This document shows positions 23,375 to 34,474 of a stretch of 64,000 nucleotides of DNA, piece by piece. The translations under genes and the position numbers were made by a program. Under the pieces are notes generated by a model, which saw nothing but the letters and a program-made list of their open reading frames with translations, was not told the origin of the DNA and searched no databases. Numbering within the stretch: position 1 is the first letter of the stretch; each line of letters starts with the position of its first letter. The stretch is from Lutjanus erythropterus (taxonomy: Eukaryota > Chordata > Actinopteri > Lutjaniformes > Lutjanidae): NCBI GenBank assembly GCA_020091685.1, contig CM034599.1, forward strand, positions 38,471,377 through 38,535,376. Direction: 5' to 3'.

Positions 23375-23453
23375 TTTATCCGATTACTCGATTAATCGAT
23401 GGAATTTTCAGTAGAATACTCGATTACTAAAATATTCGATAGCTGCAGCCCTA
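23375..23453 (-). mobile_element. Solitary hAT-like terminal sequence
   Basis: On the minus strand it begins TAGGGCTGCAGCTATCGAAT, followed by repeated 'actcgatta'-type words, as at the ends of fish hAT elements. I do not see the other end. Confidence 0.5.
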
Positions 23454-23816
23454 GAATAAAGTTGTAGAATAAAGTCGAAATGTCCAGAGTAAAGTTGAAA
23501 CATTGAGAATAAGGTTGAAATGTCAAGAACAAAGTCAAAATGTCAGGAATAAGGTTAGAATGTTGGTTATAAAGTCAAAGATTAAAAAATTGAGAATAAA
23601 ATCAAAGATTAGAGTCGGAATGTCGAGAACGAAGCCAAAACATTGAGAATAAAATCGAATGGTTGAGAACAGGGTCAAAACATTGGGGATAAAGTCAAAG
23701 ATTAAAGTTGAAATGTGAGGAATAAAGTCAAAATGTCCAGATCAAAGCCAAAATATCAAGATTAAAGTCAAAATGTTAAGAATAAAGTTGTAGAATAGAG
23801 TTGAAATGTCAAGAAT
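23453..23816. repeat. Minisatellite, about 18-20 bp units
   Basis: Around 18 imperfect units of the form 'gaataaagtcgaaatgtca'. It begins at the last base of the hAT-like end just before it. Confidence 0.85.
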
Positions 23817-24544
23817 CTCCTCTGATTTTATTCAATAATGCCTGGCTCTAATACTCTTCCTCATGTTCCTCACAGTGTGTGCACTCCATATTAATTATAA
23901 CAGGATCCTCCAATCTTATCAGTGTTTCCTGCGCGGTGCATTAGCAGCTCACTGATTCATTACTGAGCCCCAGCCCTCATCAGCATCCCACAGGGTGCAG
24001 GATATGGATATGCTAATTCATATAGGACCTTCATTGATCTCTACTGTGTAGGCGCTGGGATGTGGTTTCATATAGAGCATGGCACATCCTGCACTTCAAC
24101 ACACTGGGTGAAGACATGAAATAAAATATGAGTGATGTGAAGTATTGTAGTCTTGGAAAATATTAAATGCTCTTCTACTGTAAACTAATATTATAAAAAG
24201 TTAAATAGAGTCATTTCAGGTAGAGACTATAAGCAATCTACATTATATACAAACCATCATACCATTAATGTTTGTGTTACAGCTTTTGAAGTACATATGG
24301 CAACCTTTCTAAAATACTGAAGAGATGTTACAAAATGGACATAATGACAATGATTGTGATGAGGTTGAACATGTTTATGCTCTGAAAAGAAAAGCACCAT
24401 TCTGGTAAACATGAAGGACCTGCTAATGTATAGATCTGAGAGTCTGATGAGGTTTGATCTCCATTAGGAAGTGATTAGTTGATTGGTGTTAAAGAATCAA
24501 AGGCTTCAGTTCAGTAGGTCCTTAATGAATTCGTTGTTTAAGCA
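23817..24544. other. No feature seen
   Basis: Unremarkable AT-rich sequence; no reading frame or transposon end that I can support. Confidence 0.5.
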
Positions 24545-25075
24545 GTGGTGGAAGAAACATTCAGATCCTTTAGTTAAAGGTCCAGTCTGTAAGATTTAGA
24601 GGGATCTATCGGCAGAATATGATGGAAAAGGAATAAAATATTTGTAAGTATGTTTTCATTTGTGTATAATCACAGGAAAATAGTAATTGTTGTGTTTTCA
24701 TTACTTTAGAATGAGACATTTATATCTGCAGAGGGGGTGGGTGATCCTCCAAAGAGTCTGCCTTGTTGCACCACCATGTTTTTACGGTAGCCCAGAACGG
24801 ACAAACCAACACAAGCCCTAGATATGGCCTTTCAATTTTTTTTTCCCCCACAACTTTTCTGGCCACTGTAGTTTCTCCTACACATTTGGAACCGGAAGGG
24901 GAGAGGAGTTGTGTTGCGTTGGTTGCAATCTGTAATCTCACCACTAGATGCCAGTAAATCCTACACACTGGTCCTTTAAGTACAAATACCACACTGAAAA
25001 TACTCTACAAAAAGTCCTGCATTCAAAACCATACATACAAATGTATGTAAGTGTTATCAGCAAAATGTACTTAAA
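24545..25075. mobile_element. Fish 'CAGTGGTGGAA' repeat, interrupted by a MITE
   Basis: Begins 'cagtggtggaagaaacattc'. After the inserted MITE (24578-24975) it continues 'gtacaaataccacactgaaa' and 'aaaagtcctgcattcaaaac'. The opposite end type ('gtacttgagtaaatg...ccaccactg') occurs at 27415-27475, and lone copies of that end occur at 14850-14890 and 61400-61450. The right border is approximate. Confidence 0.6.
24574..24979. mobile_element. TTAA-flanked MITE
   Basis: Flanked by TTAA at 24574-24577 and 24976-24979. Its ends are inverted repeats: left 'aggtccagtctgtaagattt', right 'aaatcctacacactggtcct'. TTAA target use suggests a piggyBac-type source. The short open frames inside (24763-24957 forward, 24720-24992 reverse) are chance frames. 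Confidence 0.85.
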
Positions 25076-25451
25076 ACACGAATTGACACGAATTTTTCAT
25101 AACAGTCAGCACAGCTTGGTTTCACAGACAAGGCTTAATCCTAGTCCCAGACTAAAATGCCTGTTTAAGATGTCTTAACTAAGAGTGACTTGCACAGATC
25201 TATTTTAAAAATAATCTTGGATTTAGCCTGTCCTCGATTAAAGTATGTGGATTGCAAGAGGTAGGATAAGAGCTTCTCTCAAACTAAACTGAATTTTAAA
25301 TTAATCTTTCAAAGAGGCAGGTTTAACCTCCGCTTAGATCTCAAATAGGCCAAGGGGTTTTTACGCCTAACATTTAACAAGGCTTTACTCAAGTTTTCTC
25401 ATTTAGTCTGATTTACCTTAATCCCAGAGTCTATAATCTTAGACTAATTTA

Positions 25452-25884
25452 TAGGGCTGGGTATCTATGCAGATTTCCCAAATGGATTCAATTTGAATTC
25501 GGAAGGTCCTGGTTTGATTTGATCCACAATTCGATTCCATATAGATTCGGTTAGGAATATTTCAGTTACAATACCAATTTTGCTTTAAGAATTGACCCCA
25601 GAGCAGTCACATTAATCATGACCTGACCAATACACTCAAATTAAATGGTTCAAACTAAATCAAATCACAAGACAGACTATAAACTGAGGACATTCACTGC
25701 TTGCCAGAGATCTCACGCCCAGAGATCTCACGCCCAGAGATCTCACACACTCACAGATCTCGCGCCAAAAGCTGGGCAGGTGAGACTAATGGGGTTACAA
25801 CTGCAGGCTGGACCACACACGAGAGAAAAGAAAGAATTTTCTGAATCGATTCGAATTGATTAATCAATTTTTAACCAAGCCCTA
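25452..25884. mobile_element. Nested hAT-like MITE
   Basis: Ends TAGGGCTGGGTA and, inverted, TAGGGCTTGGTTA. The flanking octamers CTAATTTA and CTAACTAA agree at six of eight positions, consistent with an aged 8-bp target duplication. Inside are 'attcgattcc'-type words and a short tandem repeat at 25704-25766. Confidence 0.65.
25704..25766. repeat. Short tandem repeat, 14-bp unit
   Basis: Three to four units of 'cagagatctcacgc', the last ones degenerate. Confidence 0.85.
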
Positions 25885-25989
25885 CTAACTAAACCAAATT
25901 TAAGCCACATTCATGAAAGCTAGTTAGCTGTCCTAGTCCAGATTAATGCCTACACCCGGCTTAATCTAAACTCTGTCTGTGAAACCAGC

Positions 25990-26640
25990 CCACTGAGAAA
26001 GTCCATTGGGGGTGGATGGATTGGTCAACCAGGAGACAAGTTCGATTCCCATGTGAGAATAGTCAGTGTTGATTATTTTAAGGAAGTAGTCATTTTAAGC
26101 CAAACCAAGATCTTTTTCTAAACTCGAGCAAGTAGTTTTGGTGTCCAAACCTACCTAAGACCTTTATTTTGAAACTTGACCACAGAATGTCACACACAAA
26201 CAAAAAGAAAATTTGTGTCTATGGACACAAATCTGTGTTGCAGCCATGTTTGTAGCATTGCTGTCCTGTGAGAACCTCACATCTCTAAGAAGTCAACTTT
26301 TCATGAGTGGCTTAAATGAATACTTTAGATTTTTTGAAATGGGGTAACATGAAATACTTATATACTCAGTGTATTACCTACAGTAGATGGCAGGTGGCAC
26401 TTCTCTACTTTGGAGAAGCAGCAGGAGTACCAGCGTACAAAGCTAAGCAATGTACTGCTGTGGACAGAGTCAGCAGCATAAAAAATCAATATCAGTGTCG
26501 CTATATCAAGAGTTTTCCCCCAGCTTTGCCTTACATTTTCTGACAGGAAACTGTGGTTATAAAAGCCACATACTGCTCTCTCCCAAGCCACCAGACTCAT
26601 TTGGCAAAACCAGTAATTTGTTTAATTTATTTAATTAAGT
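25990..26640. other. Interspersed repeat piece, otherwise nothing seen
   Basis: Near 26010-26200 is a piece of the repeat also found at 13170 and 20700 ('caggagacaagttcgattcc'). The rest shows no supported feature. Confidence 0.4.
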
Positions 26641-26645
26641 CAGTT

Positions 26646-26672
26646 GTAGTAGTAGTAGTAGTAGTAGTAGTA
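26646..26672. repeat. (GTA)n microsatellite
   Basis: Nine GTA/AGT triplets in a row. Confidence 0.95.
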
Positions 26673-26811
26673 TTTTTTACCCAATTTTGTTGCTGCCAAT
26701 TCTAATTCACCCCATGTATTGTCCCTGTCACTGCCATCTCCTACTGTTTGGTACATTAATGGAAGCTTGTTAAGAAAAATGTCCAGTTTGGGCTGAAATA
26801 TGGTAATGACT

Positions 26812-26912
26812 GTTGGGTTTGGAGTGGGTTAGGGTTGGGTTCAGGTTGGGTTTGGACTGGGTTTGGGTTAGGTCCAGGTTGGGTCTGGGTTGGGTTCGGG
26901 TTGATTTAGGCA
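26812..26912. repeat. GGGTT-rich degenerate minisatellite
   Basis: Units of 'ggttgggtttgg', 'ggttagggttgg' and 'ggttcgggttg', each 11-12 bp. Both strands are open over this stretch only because the unit repeats in frame. A few similar words recur near 27045-27065. Confidence 0.8.
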
Positions 26913-27269
26913 CAAAGGGAAATATAAAAATACAGCCTGGTGCCAACACAGCTATCATCAAAACTGATCATTTAAGAATCAAAAGGAAATTACCTTTAAA
27001 CCAATTATACGGAACACTTATTAAAACAAGTCTTCAATATTCGGGTTGGGTTTAGGTTGGCTTTGGACAGAATTTTGTCAGGCTTGTGCCTTTCTGGGCT
27101 CAACTTTTTAGGTGTGATTGAAGTTCTACTGCCCACTGCCTTGATACCTCATACAACCCCAGGTTAAAAAATCCTAACTATTCCTTCAAGAAGTATGAGA
27201 AATATCTCAACCTATGAAGGAACACTTCATCTTTCAATTTATCACAATCAAAATCAAAATCACCACATT

Positions 27270-27477
27270 CATAGATACATGGTTCTTACTGGACAGGAAG
27301 AGTATGAGTAACTAAAACCATCTGATAAATATAGTGGAGTAAAAAGTGCAATATTTGCCTCTGAGATGTTGTGGAGTAGCTTCATAAAATGGAAATACTC
27401 AAGTAATACTCAAGTATCTTAAATTTAAACTTTAGTACAGTACTTGAGTAAATGTATTTAGTTACATTCCACCACTG
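27270..27477. mobile_element. Second piece of the 'CAGTGGTGGAA' repeat, opposite orientation
   Basis: Ends 'gtacttgagtaaatgtattt' then 'acattccaccactg', which is the inverted match to the start at 24545. It may be the far end of the same element, pushed apart by later insertions, or a separate copy. Confidence 0.5.
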
Positions 27478-27479
27478 CT

Positions 27480-30204
27480 TTTAAGGTAGAATAATGGGAC
27501 ATGCTGCAATTTTGATTAATTCTGCCATGATATGCTGGTTGAGATATGGGTATTACAGGTTTTCAGTCACAATATATCAGGATAATTAATTTAGCCAAAC
27601 AATGAGTCAAACGATATTTGCAATCTTAATACTGTAATTGAATTGAATTTCACTTCCATGTAAATTCATCAGAGGCAGAGGAGACAGAAACATTTCTCTT
27701 AATGGGCAGAGCCAAACAGCCAGCTATCTTATCCAATTAAAATATGACCAAAGCTCAATGAAGAAGTGAGCAGTGACAGAGGGAAGCTAATATTATGAAA
27801 TCCTACACTCTTAGCAACAGCAGAAATACATACAGTTGGTGCACTTTTATCTGGGATAGTTTATTAGTCTGGCTTTTGGTTTGGTTTTAAGGTCTTATTT
27901 TGTCAATGAGGTGAACTGTTTTTCTCTGCCATTTGAGGTCAAATGAGTATAAAGAAAAAAATCAGGTTTATTACAATTTGGGCTTCATTCATCATTTTTA
28001 GCTGTTATGGTAACATTATACTCAACAACTTAATTGCAGATATATCAGAATGTGGTAACATCACTAAAAAGAAGTGTTTGGAGTATTTGGAGGTAAAACC
28101 GGTAATAATCATACTTGACAACCATCCTGATTTTCCAGGGAGACTCTCAGCAACATCTGGAACAATCCATCCAGACAACAATACAGCTGCACGTGGAAGA
28201 GAGCTGCTTGCATCCTCTCATGTTTATGCAAATTTCAGATGTCATGGAAATTCCCATTTCTCATAGAAAGTTTTAAAGGAAAGGGCCATCAAATTTGAAA
28301 TTGGACTAGGTCAGGCTGAAGGGTACTGTCCCATTGAGTTTTCCAGCTGTGTCAGTTACAGGTCATCTGCAGGCAGCTTTTTGCAAAAAATTGTGTATGT
28401 ATTAAACATTAAAACGTCACCAGAATGCAGGAAACAAAGTCTCTGAAGCTCTTTTTTTTTTTCAGAGGGTGGACTCCCAGATCTCTCACTTTAGTTTCAA
28501 ATCAAGATCTCGAGGTTGGCAAGTATGGTAACACTTCACTAATAATTTGTCATTGCGCTAGAAACACAAATACAGCAGGTACGATGGAATTAAAAACTGT
28601 GATGGATGTTCACAACATAATTTTGGTAGTAGTTGTAACTGCTCACTTTCCATTTGTGTCCCAATGAGAAGGAGAAACTATGGTGGCTGCTAAACTCGCA
28701 AAATCCTCCATGAAGGATGACAACAGGCAGACGGCATTAGCCCCCAGATGTCTGTGGCCAACAGTGCTATTTGCATCCAAGGTGGAAAGTGGCAGTGAGG
28801 CTATTCATACATGTAAAGCAGAGACAAACCATAATCTTTTTCAAACCTAACCAAGTATTTTTGTTGCCTAACCCTAATCCTATGTTATGTATGCCACGTA
28901 GTGTAAGTGATTTGATAGAAGTTACATATGTAATGAACACAGGACTCAAACCCCAGTCTCCTGGCTTAAAGTTCTGTGTTTGTTTGAACCATCCTGTCCC
29001 ACCTCTGTCGCTCCTTATACTTCTTCTGTCATACTTCTGTGACACACTATTACAGCTGCGTGGCCTTTCACGAGGCTGGCCCTGAATGGACACTGCAGCT
29101 GACTGTGTTATCAGAAATCCCAGTCTCCAGGTTTTTGTCCTTTGGCTCTTCAGGGTGAGCTCTAACTAAGCTTCGATGTTATATTGGTGGCAGCAGTTGG
29201 ATCTCTCTGGTAATGTCTCTCTGGTCGCACAGGTCCTCCTAGTTGAGTTTTGCTTCTGGTGCTAATACAGTGACCAATCACTAATGGGCCTTGCCCTATA
29301 GCTGAATGGACACTGCAGCTTACTGTGTTATAAGAGGTCCCTGGTTAATGGGTGTTACACTTTCTACACCCACTAGAGATGGCCGTGTGATCATAGCTGC
29401 CGTTTGCCATATTTTCACCTGTGCGCAAATAGACCCTGTTAAAGATTTCCAAACTTAGTTGTGGCGCTTGCAAATCATAGACGGATTATTGGCCTTGGCT
29501 CTACAGGTTCTCTTCTAAGTGCTGCTGTTTTGAATGTATTCATTTTCGGTTTTACCTCCAAATGAAGTAGCAGCTAAATCAGCTGAACTGCTGACTCGTT
29601 TTCAACGTGTCTGGTCATGTTCTTGTCACATCTGACTATGTGTTCAAAGATCACAGTATTTAAGTTGGGAAGTACAATGTTATGTTACTGATAGAAATAA
29701 AAAAACACAAAGATCCTTGCTGTAATTAATCCAAATTATCCTTTGAATGCTCTCTGTGTCCCCAGATATAGTCTCAAGAAAACAAAAACCAAGATGCTTG
29801 AAGACTGACTTTACCAACTGTAAGTTGATTGGCTGTTTTGATATTATTTGGTGTGACAACCATGCTGTAAGTGCTAACTGTCCTACTGATGAAACATACA
29901 ATAACATCTGAAAACTAATGAAACAGGATAAACTAATGAATACAAATGCAAATAGCATTTGACCCAGGTATGACTTTTATGGCAAATATTAATGGAATAT
30001 CCTCTTCTAAATTTATATTGTGCAAATCTCTGGAGAGTGCAATCAACAAATACCAGATACATCTTTCTCTGATCCTTTCCCTGAAATTAAAATGAGGGCC
30101 ATGATTAGGTGACAACATCATGTGTTCATGAGTTCATATGGGTCCCTCAAAGCAGTAAAACAGTGTCTTCATGAACAAGCTGCATAAAGTGCAAAGTCTT
30201 CATA
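27480..30204. other. Downstream flank / 3' UTR region of whirlin
   Basis: Sequence after the whirlin stop codon on the minus strand. Minus-strand variant hexamers TATAAA (30012-30017) and CATAAA (about 29975) come within 250 nt of the stop. I find no canonical AATAAA until about 2.2 kb further on (27967-27972). A 40-bp phrase 'gaatggacactgcagct' occurs twice (29084 and 29302). A frame of 107 codons at 27943-28266 (plus) has no feature I recognise. Confidence 0.45.
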
Positions 30205-30381
30205 CTAGAGCCCCGGCTCCACCACCAGGAAGTCAATGTGGTCCTTCTCTTTGGTCTTGAAGGCCTCGGCGATGATTCGAGCAGCATCCTTGTGTTCCCG
30301 ACCTCTCAGCGAAATGCCGTTGACCTCCAAGATGACCTGACCCACCTTCAGCTGGCCGCAGTTATGAGCCGAGCCTCCTTT
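30205..30381 (-). CDS. whrn: Whirlin last exon: second half of PDZ3 and stop codon
   Basis: The acceptor CTGTTGACAG is followed by 58 codons and TAG (30205-30207). The peptide starts KGGSAHNCGQLKVGQV, continues through ILEVNG, and ends FLVVEPGL. This matches the C-terminal half of whirlin's third PDZ domain, including the conserved helix stretch AARIIAEAF. Whirlin is a scaffold of hair-cell stereocilia and the photoreceptor periciliary region. PDZ3 of mammalian whirlin is known to bind partners such as myosin XVa. The exon is phase 0 and joins exactly to 36550-36678. In mammals the protein also ends shortly after PDZ3, so this is very probably the natural C terminus. The tail VVEPGL differs from the mammalian one. 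Confidence 0.93.
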   Translation of the reverse strand, partial: KGGSAHNCGQLKVGQVILEVNGISLRGREHKDAARIIAEAFKTKEKDHIDFLVVEPGL

Positions 30382-31051
30382 CTGTCAACAGGGACAAGAA
30401 AGGAAAACAGACAGTTAATCAGCTCCATTCAGAGACAGATGAGCCATTAGTCAGCAGGAAGAATGTGTTTCTGCTGTTGTTGTACGTTCTTATATTACTT
30501 ACAGTGCAGGGCAATTCAGTTTGATACAAACTGGGCGGATGTTAGTTCAGTCCATAAGGACTTGGCTTGGGAACCAAAGATTCACTGATTCAAGTCCCAC
30601 ACGGACCAAGTACAGAGTGTGGACTGAAAGCTGGAGATGTGCCAGTTCACCTCCTGGGCACTGCAGAGATGCCCTTGCATGAGGCACCAAACCCATAACT
30701 GCTCGGGGCACCTGGCTGTATGTATATATGTATGTGTTCAGCCCCCTCATTCTTACATCTTTCCGATCCATGCCTATAGGTCCTGTTTGTGCATGTGTGT
30801 ATTTGAGGCCTGTGCATGTATAAACAATGCACAAAAGATTTCCCCTCTGAGATGAAAAAAAGTTTGCTCTCTTCTTCTAGTGTTGCAGGTTTTCCAGTGA
30901 TTATTATTACTTTGCAGGAAAACATCACTGTTCAATGTTCAATGTTTGCTGTAGTTCTAAAATTCAGGATACAAGTCCCTGGGTACCACTGAAGACAAGT
31001 CTTTGGTATTGTCTCTGGGAATTTGTGGTTTTACCATCCTGAGGAAGAGTT

Positions 31052-31055
31052 TATA

Positions 31056-31096
<41 letters not shown>

Positions 31097-31120
31097 GTAT
31101 ATACATATATATATATATTA
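31052..31120. repeat. (TA)n microsatellite with interruptions
   Basis: About 33 TA units broken by single 'tac' and 'tgt' steps. It can form hairpins and is prone to length error. Confidence 0.95.
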
Positions 31121-31234
31121 CAACTTTTATTTTTTTGAGCCAGTATTCTTAAATTAGGCAAAACAAATATACACAAATACCAATTAAGAGAATTAATCTT
31201 CCTTGAACTGTGAGGGCACACAACATTTAAACCA

Positions 31235-32070
31235 TTGCGTGGTTACACAGACCAGCAGAATCTGTCATTTCACAGCTTAATTAATGTATTCAAGAACCAG
31301 GAAGCCTGGATGAATGGAGACATGAGGGCTCTATTCAGGTCAGTTGACAAGGAAGCTTACAGCACCGCCAGGGCAAACCTGAAAACTGGCATCAAGCAGG
31401 CAAAGCGGAGGTATCAGCAGTGACTAGAGAGAGACCTCAACACCAGGAACACTAAAGATACGTGGGAAGCAGTTAAACGTGTTAGAGGCTACAAAAGCTG
31501 GAGTGCCTCCATCATGTGTGAGGCCACATTACCAGTTGAGCTAATTACATTTTTTGCTTGCTTTGATCTTGGACTTCCTCACAAACAGACTCCCAGACGG
31601 TTCAGATCGGCGGTCTCACCTCCTCCACTCTAGCGCTCAATGCTGGAGCCCCCCAGGGCCGTGTGTTCAGCCCCCGTCTGTTCACGCTGTACACTCATGA
31701 CAATGGACCCGTGACTGCGGCTCACATGGAGAGAACTCTACTGTGAAGTTTGCAGATTTCATACAATGATGGGACTTCATATCGGGAGGAAATCAACACT
31801 CTTGCAGAGTGGTGCACAGAAAACAACCTACAGCTCAAGGTCAGCAAAACCAAGGAGCTGATTGCTGAAAGACTCACACCACTGGAGGTGAGGTGAAGCA
31901 GGTGAACGGTTTTAGATTCTTGGGAATCACATTGACAGATAACCCATCACAGACATCACACATCTGGCAAAGAAGGTTCAGAAATGGCTGTATTTCTTAA
32001 GGAAATTTTAGAAGGCAAAATTTTCATCTCATGTTCTTAACAACTTCTACTTTAAAATACTGGAATTTTA
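31235..32070 (+). mobile_element. Decayed L2/Rex1-like LINE fragment
   Basis: Frames read KNQEAWMNGDMRALF and DKEAYSTARANLK, then after stops and shifts DFLTNRLPDGSD, TVKFADF, and EEINTLAEWCTENNLQLKVS. These are successive pieces of a non-LTR reverse transcriptase with the middle deleted. The last parts correspond to the intact-looking block at 38402-39337 (compare [16 protein letters not shown]). Several stop codons show it is dead. Confidence 0.8.
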
Positions 32071-32754
32071 AGAACAATTCATTCATTAAGCTGAATTCAG
32101 AAAGACATCTATTTTAACCAGTGAGCTGCTTGCATACTTGACATTTAGTTGTTGTAGAAAGTGAGGGGAAGACTAAGATAAGTCATTTGTTGGTAGAATC
32201 TCATGTTGGGTCAGTAGAGTCATGTTACATAACTATCCATTCTTCTTCTACAGTCTAACAAAGCCACAGGGTTAATCTATCCATCCATTCATTGATCCTT
32301 CCTCCACTCTGGACAAAGAGCCAAAATTGCTTAATTCAATTTAATCCTCAGCACTAAATATGTTTATTTACTGTGACATTCAATTAAACCAGCAGCTGAA
32401 AACATCACTGTGGGGCATACGGGCCAATAATGAATTTTGATTCTGAAGACTGGCCAAGAAACTCAGAGGGTAATTAATCAGCTGCTTTATAACCAACACT
32501 AATACCCCTGAGCAAGGCATTAACCCCAAGCTGCTTCAGTGCAGCAGCTTCATGATGGGAAGTTGTCTTTTACAAAGGCTGTAAAGCATTACAGGGTTTC
32601 AACCAGCCCAACAGGCAAGATCAGTGATTTCAGTTGCTACAGTTCAGTTATACAAGAGGCGGGAAGTAACTAGTAATACGCACTCGGTACTTTAGTTTGA
32701 TGCATGTGAGTGGAAATCTTGCATTTTTTGTTTTTTGGTTTTTTCATAACAAAA

Positions 32755-32815
32755 CAAAAAAGTAATAAGACAAAAAAGACATAAAAGATGTAACAAGATA
32801 AAACAGAGAGAGGAA
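32755..32815. repeat. Short piece of the 'gacataaaagatgtaacaag' minisatellite
   Basis: Two or three units resembling those at 39965-40275. It is embedded in a stretch (32640-33050) that resembles 40700-40900 ('ctttgagtacat', 'gtaaagaagttgaatcag'). Confidence 0.6.
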
Positions 32816-33779
32816 GACTCGACCATGGAGAAGAATTGAGGTTCAGTTAACTTTGCACAGAAACAGTAAAAATGTCCTTCAGAGGACGACTTTTGACTTT
32901 TTCACTTTGAGTACATTTCAGACCCTGTACTTTTTAACTTTTACTGCAGTAAAGAAGTTGAATCAGGTGTTCAACTTTTCACCAAAGTCAGTTTGTAACA
33001 CAAGTATCTATACTTCTACACGAGAAAAGAATCTGTGGAGTCACCTCTGAGTTACACTAATATTTCATATTTCTGACATATTTCTGACATATTTCTAGGG
33101 AATCATAGGCAAAGTAATACTGGTCACCTCTTAGAGAGTCGTGGATCAGAGATTTGATGACTAAGCTGAGTCATTTGTCAGAAGAGCGACGTGTGGTGAG
33201 TGGGGGTGAGGAACTGGAGCAAATTGTGATGCTGAACACACTTGATTTCCAAACGCAGCTATTGTTTTCTCCTGCCAGCTACACACTGACAGTTTTTGGT
33301 CAAGCACCAAACCACCTGTCAACGAGGAGGTTTCCGAAGGCGTCAAGAGGCAGACAGGACTGACCAGCTGCTCCGGCCGAGCAAATCCAGGCCTCATCAC
33401 ACACCAGAAACAAGGCTGTCAAGTAAGCACGCACATTTTCTCTGTCATGTTTGTTCTTTCATCTTAAATAAAAAACAGAAAGAATAAGCTCATGCAACAT
33501 ATTGCTGCTTTGAGTGACACCTGCTATATGAGACAACAGTGGGAGAAAATGTATAAAAAGAAATTAGTTTGATTTTACACCTGCAAAGTGAGGACATTTT
33601 GAATTATGAGGAATTTACCCCTCTATGACATGCCCTTTAGGACCTCATACCACTTATACAATTTTGTTTAAACTTATATATGATATCAAAAGACATGTCT
33701 GTGTCCAGTATAATGAAGGCTTCAAGTATTCTAGTTAGTGAAAAAGCATTAAAGCTGCAGTAAGCAATAAGAATGTGTC

Positions 33780-34450
33780 ACAAAAGTTACATTTCAGCTA
33801 TGTTCCTGCAACAATTTTGTGCAAGTAGGGATATTGAATGGCTGGTAAAATTATTTCTCTGTCATTGTCTGCACCAGAATTTCCAACTGAACTTGCTGGG
33901 TGAGTTGTATTGTGGGTAGGGCAGGTGCCAGCCTTTGACAAAGAAGAGGAAGGTGTAAAATAAAAAGGATGATACTCTGGCTCTGCTGCATGGATTGTGA
34001 TACTGTCCACCATTAGTCTGACAGCGTTATAGGACTGAAACGCAATGGAATGCAGTGCAAAATAAAATACATTTTTAAAGTAAAAATTTCTCCCTTTTGA
34101 GTACAGATTTTTTTTTCTCTAAAATGAAGCACTAGACCTGAGATACACAGAGAAGGTCTGTAAAAACTTGTAATTTAATATCTGTTGCACTGTATTGTGA
34201 GAGCCCTTGACTCCAAGTCTTTTAACTTCTCTGTCAACCTAGCTGGATTTAAAGAAGAGATAAACCAATTTAGAGTAAATTGCACATTTTAGTCTCTTCA
34301 GCACCAACTGTGAATCCAATGACTGTGTGCAACCATTCAGAACAGAGCAGAGTGAGCTTTATTAGATTACAGTCCCTTGATATGATAGGAATGTAATTGG
34401 CTGGATGTGCATGTATTCATATGCAATGTAATGTGCTGGCAATGACACTT
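33780..34450. repeat. Diverged tandem duplication, first unit (X-Y)
   Basis: Part X (about 33780-34012, with 'ggcaggtgccagcctttgac') is repeated at about 34475-34700, an offset near 694 bp. Part Y (about 34015-34445, with 'accattcagaacagagcaga') is repeated at about 35470-35935, an offset near 1499 bp. Copies show many substitutions. Confidence 0.75.
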
Positions 34451-34474
34451 GGTAGACTGATACAACATCATGTT

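Larger units (their letters stand above)
25117..25987. mobile_element. Inverted-repeat element (MITE) with a nested insertion
   Basis: Perfect 14-bp ends TGGTTTCACAGACA at 25117-25130 and, inverted, at 25974-25987. The inverted similarity continues inward as 'ggcttaatc...ctagtc' words. There is no transposase. A second element (25452-25884) sits inside it. Confidence 0.75.

Noticed and set aside
26770..27055. Repeat-protein-like frames on both strands
   Set aside because: Direct result of an 11-12 bp GGGTT-rich tandem array, not a protein.
27943..28266. 107-codon plus frame with a hydrophobic N-terminal part
   Set aside because: Resembles a signal-anchor by chance; no domain, conserved context or splice sites visible.
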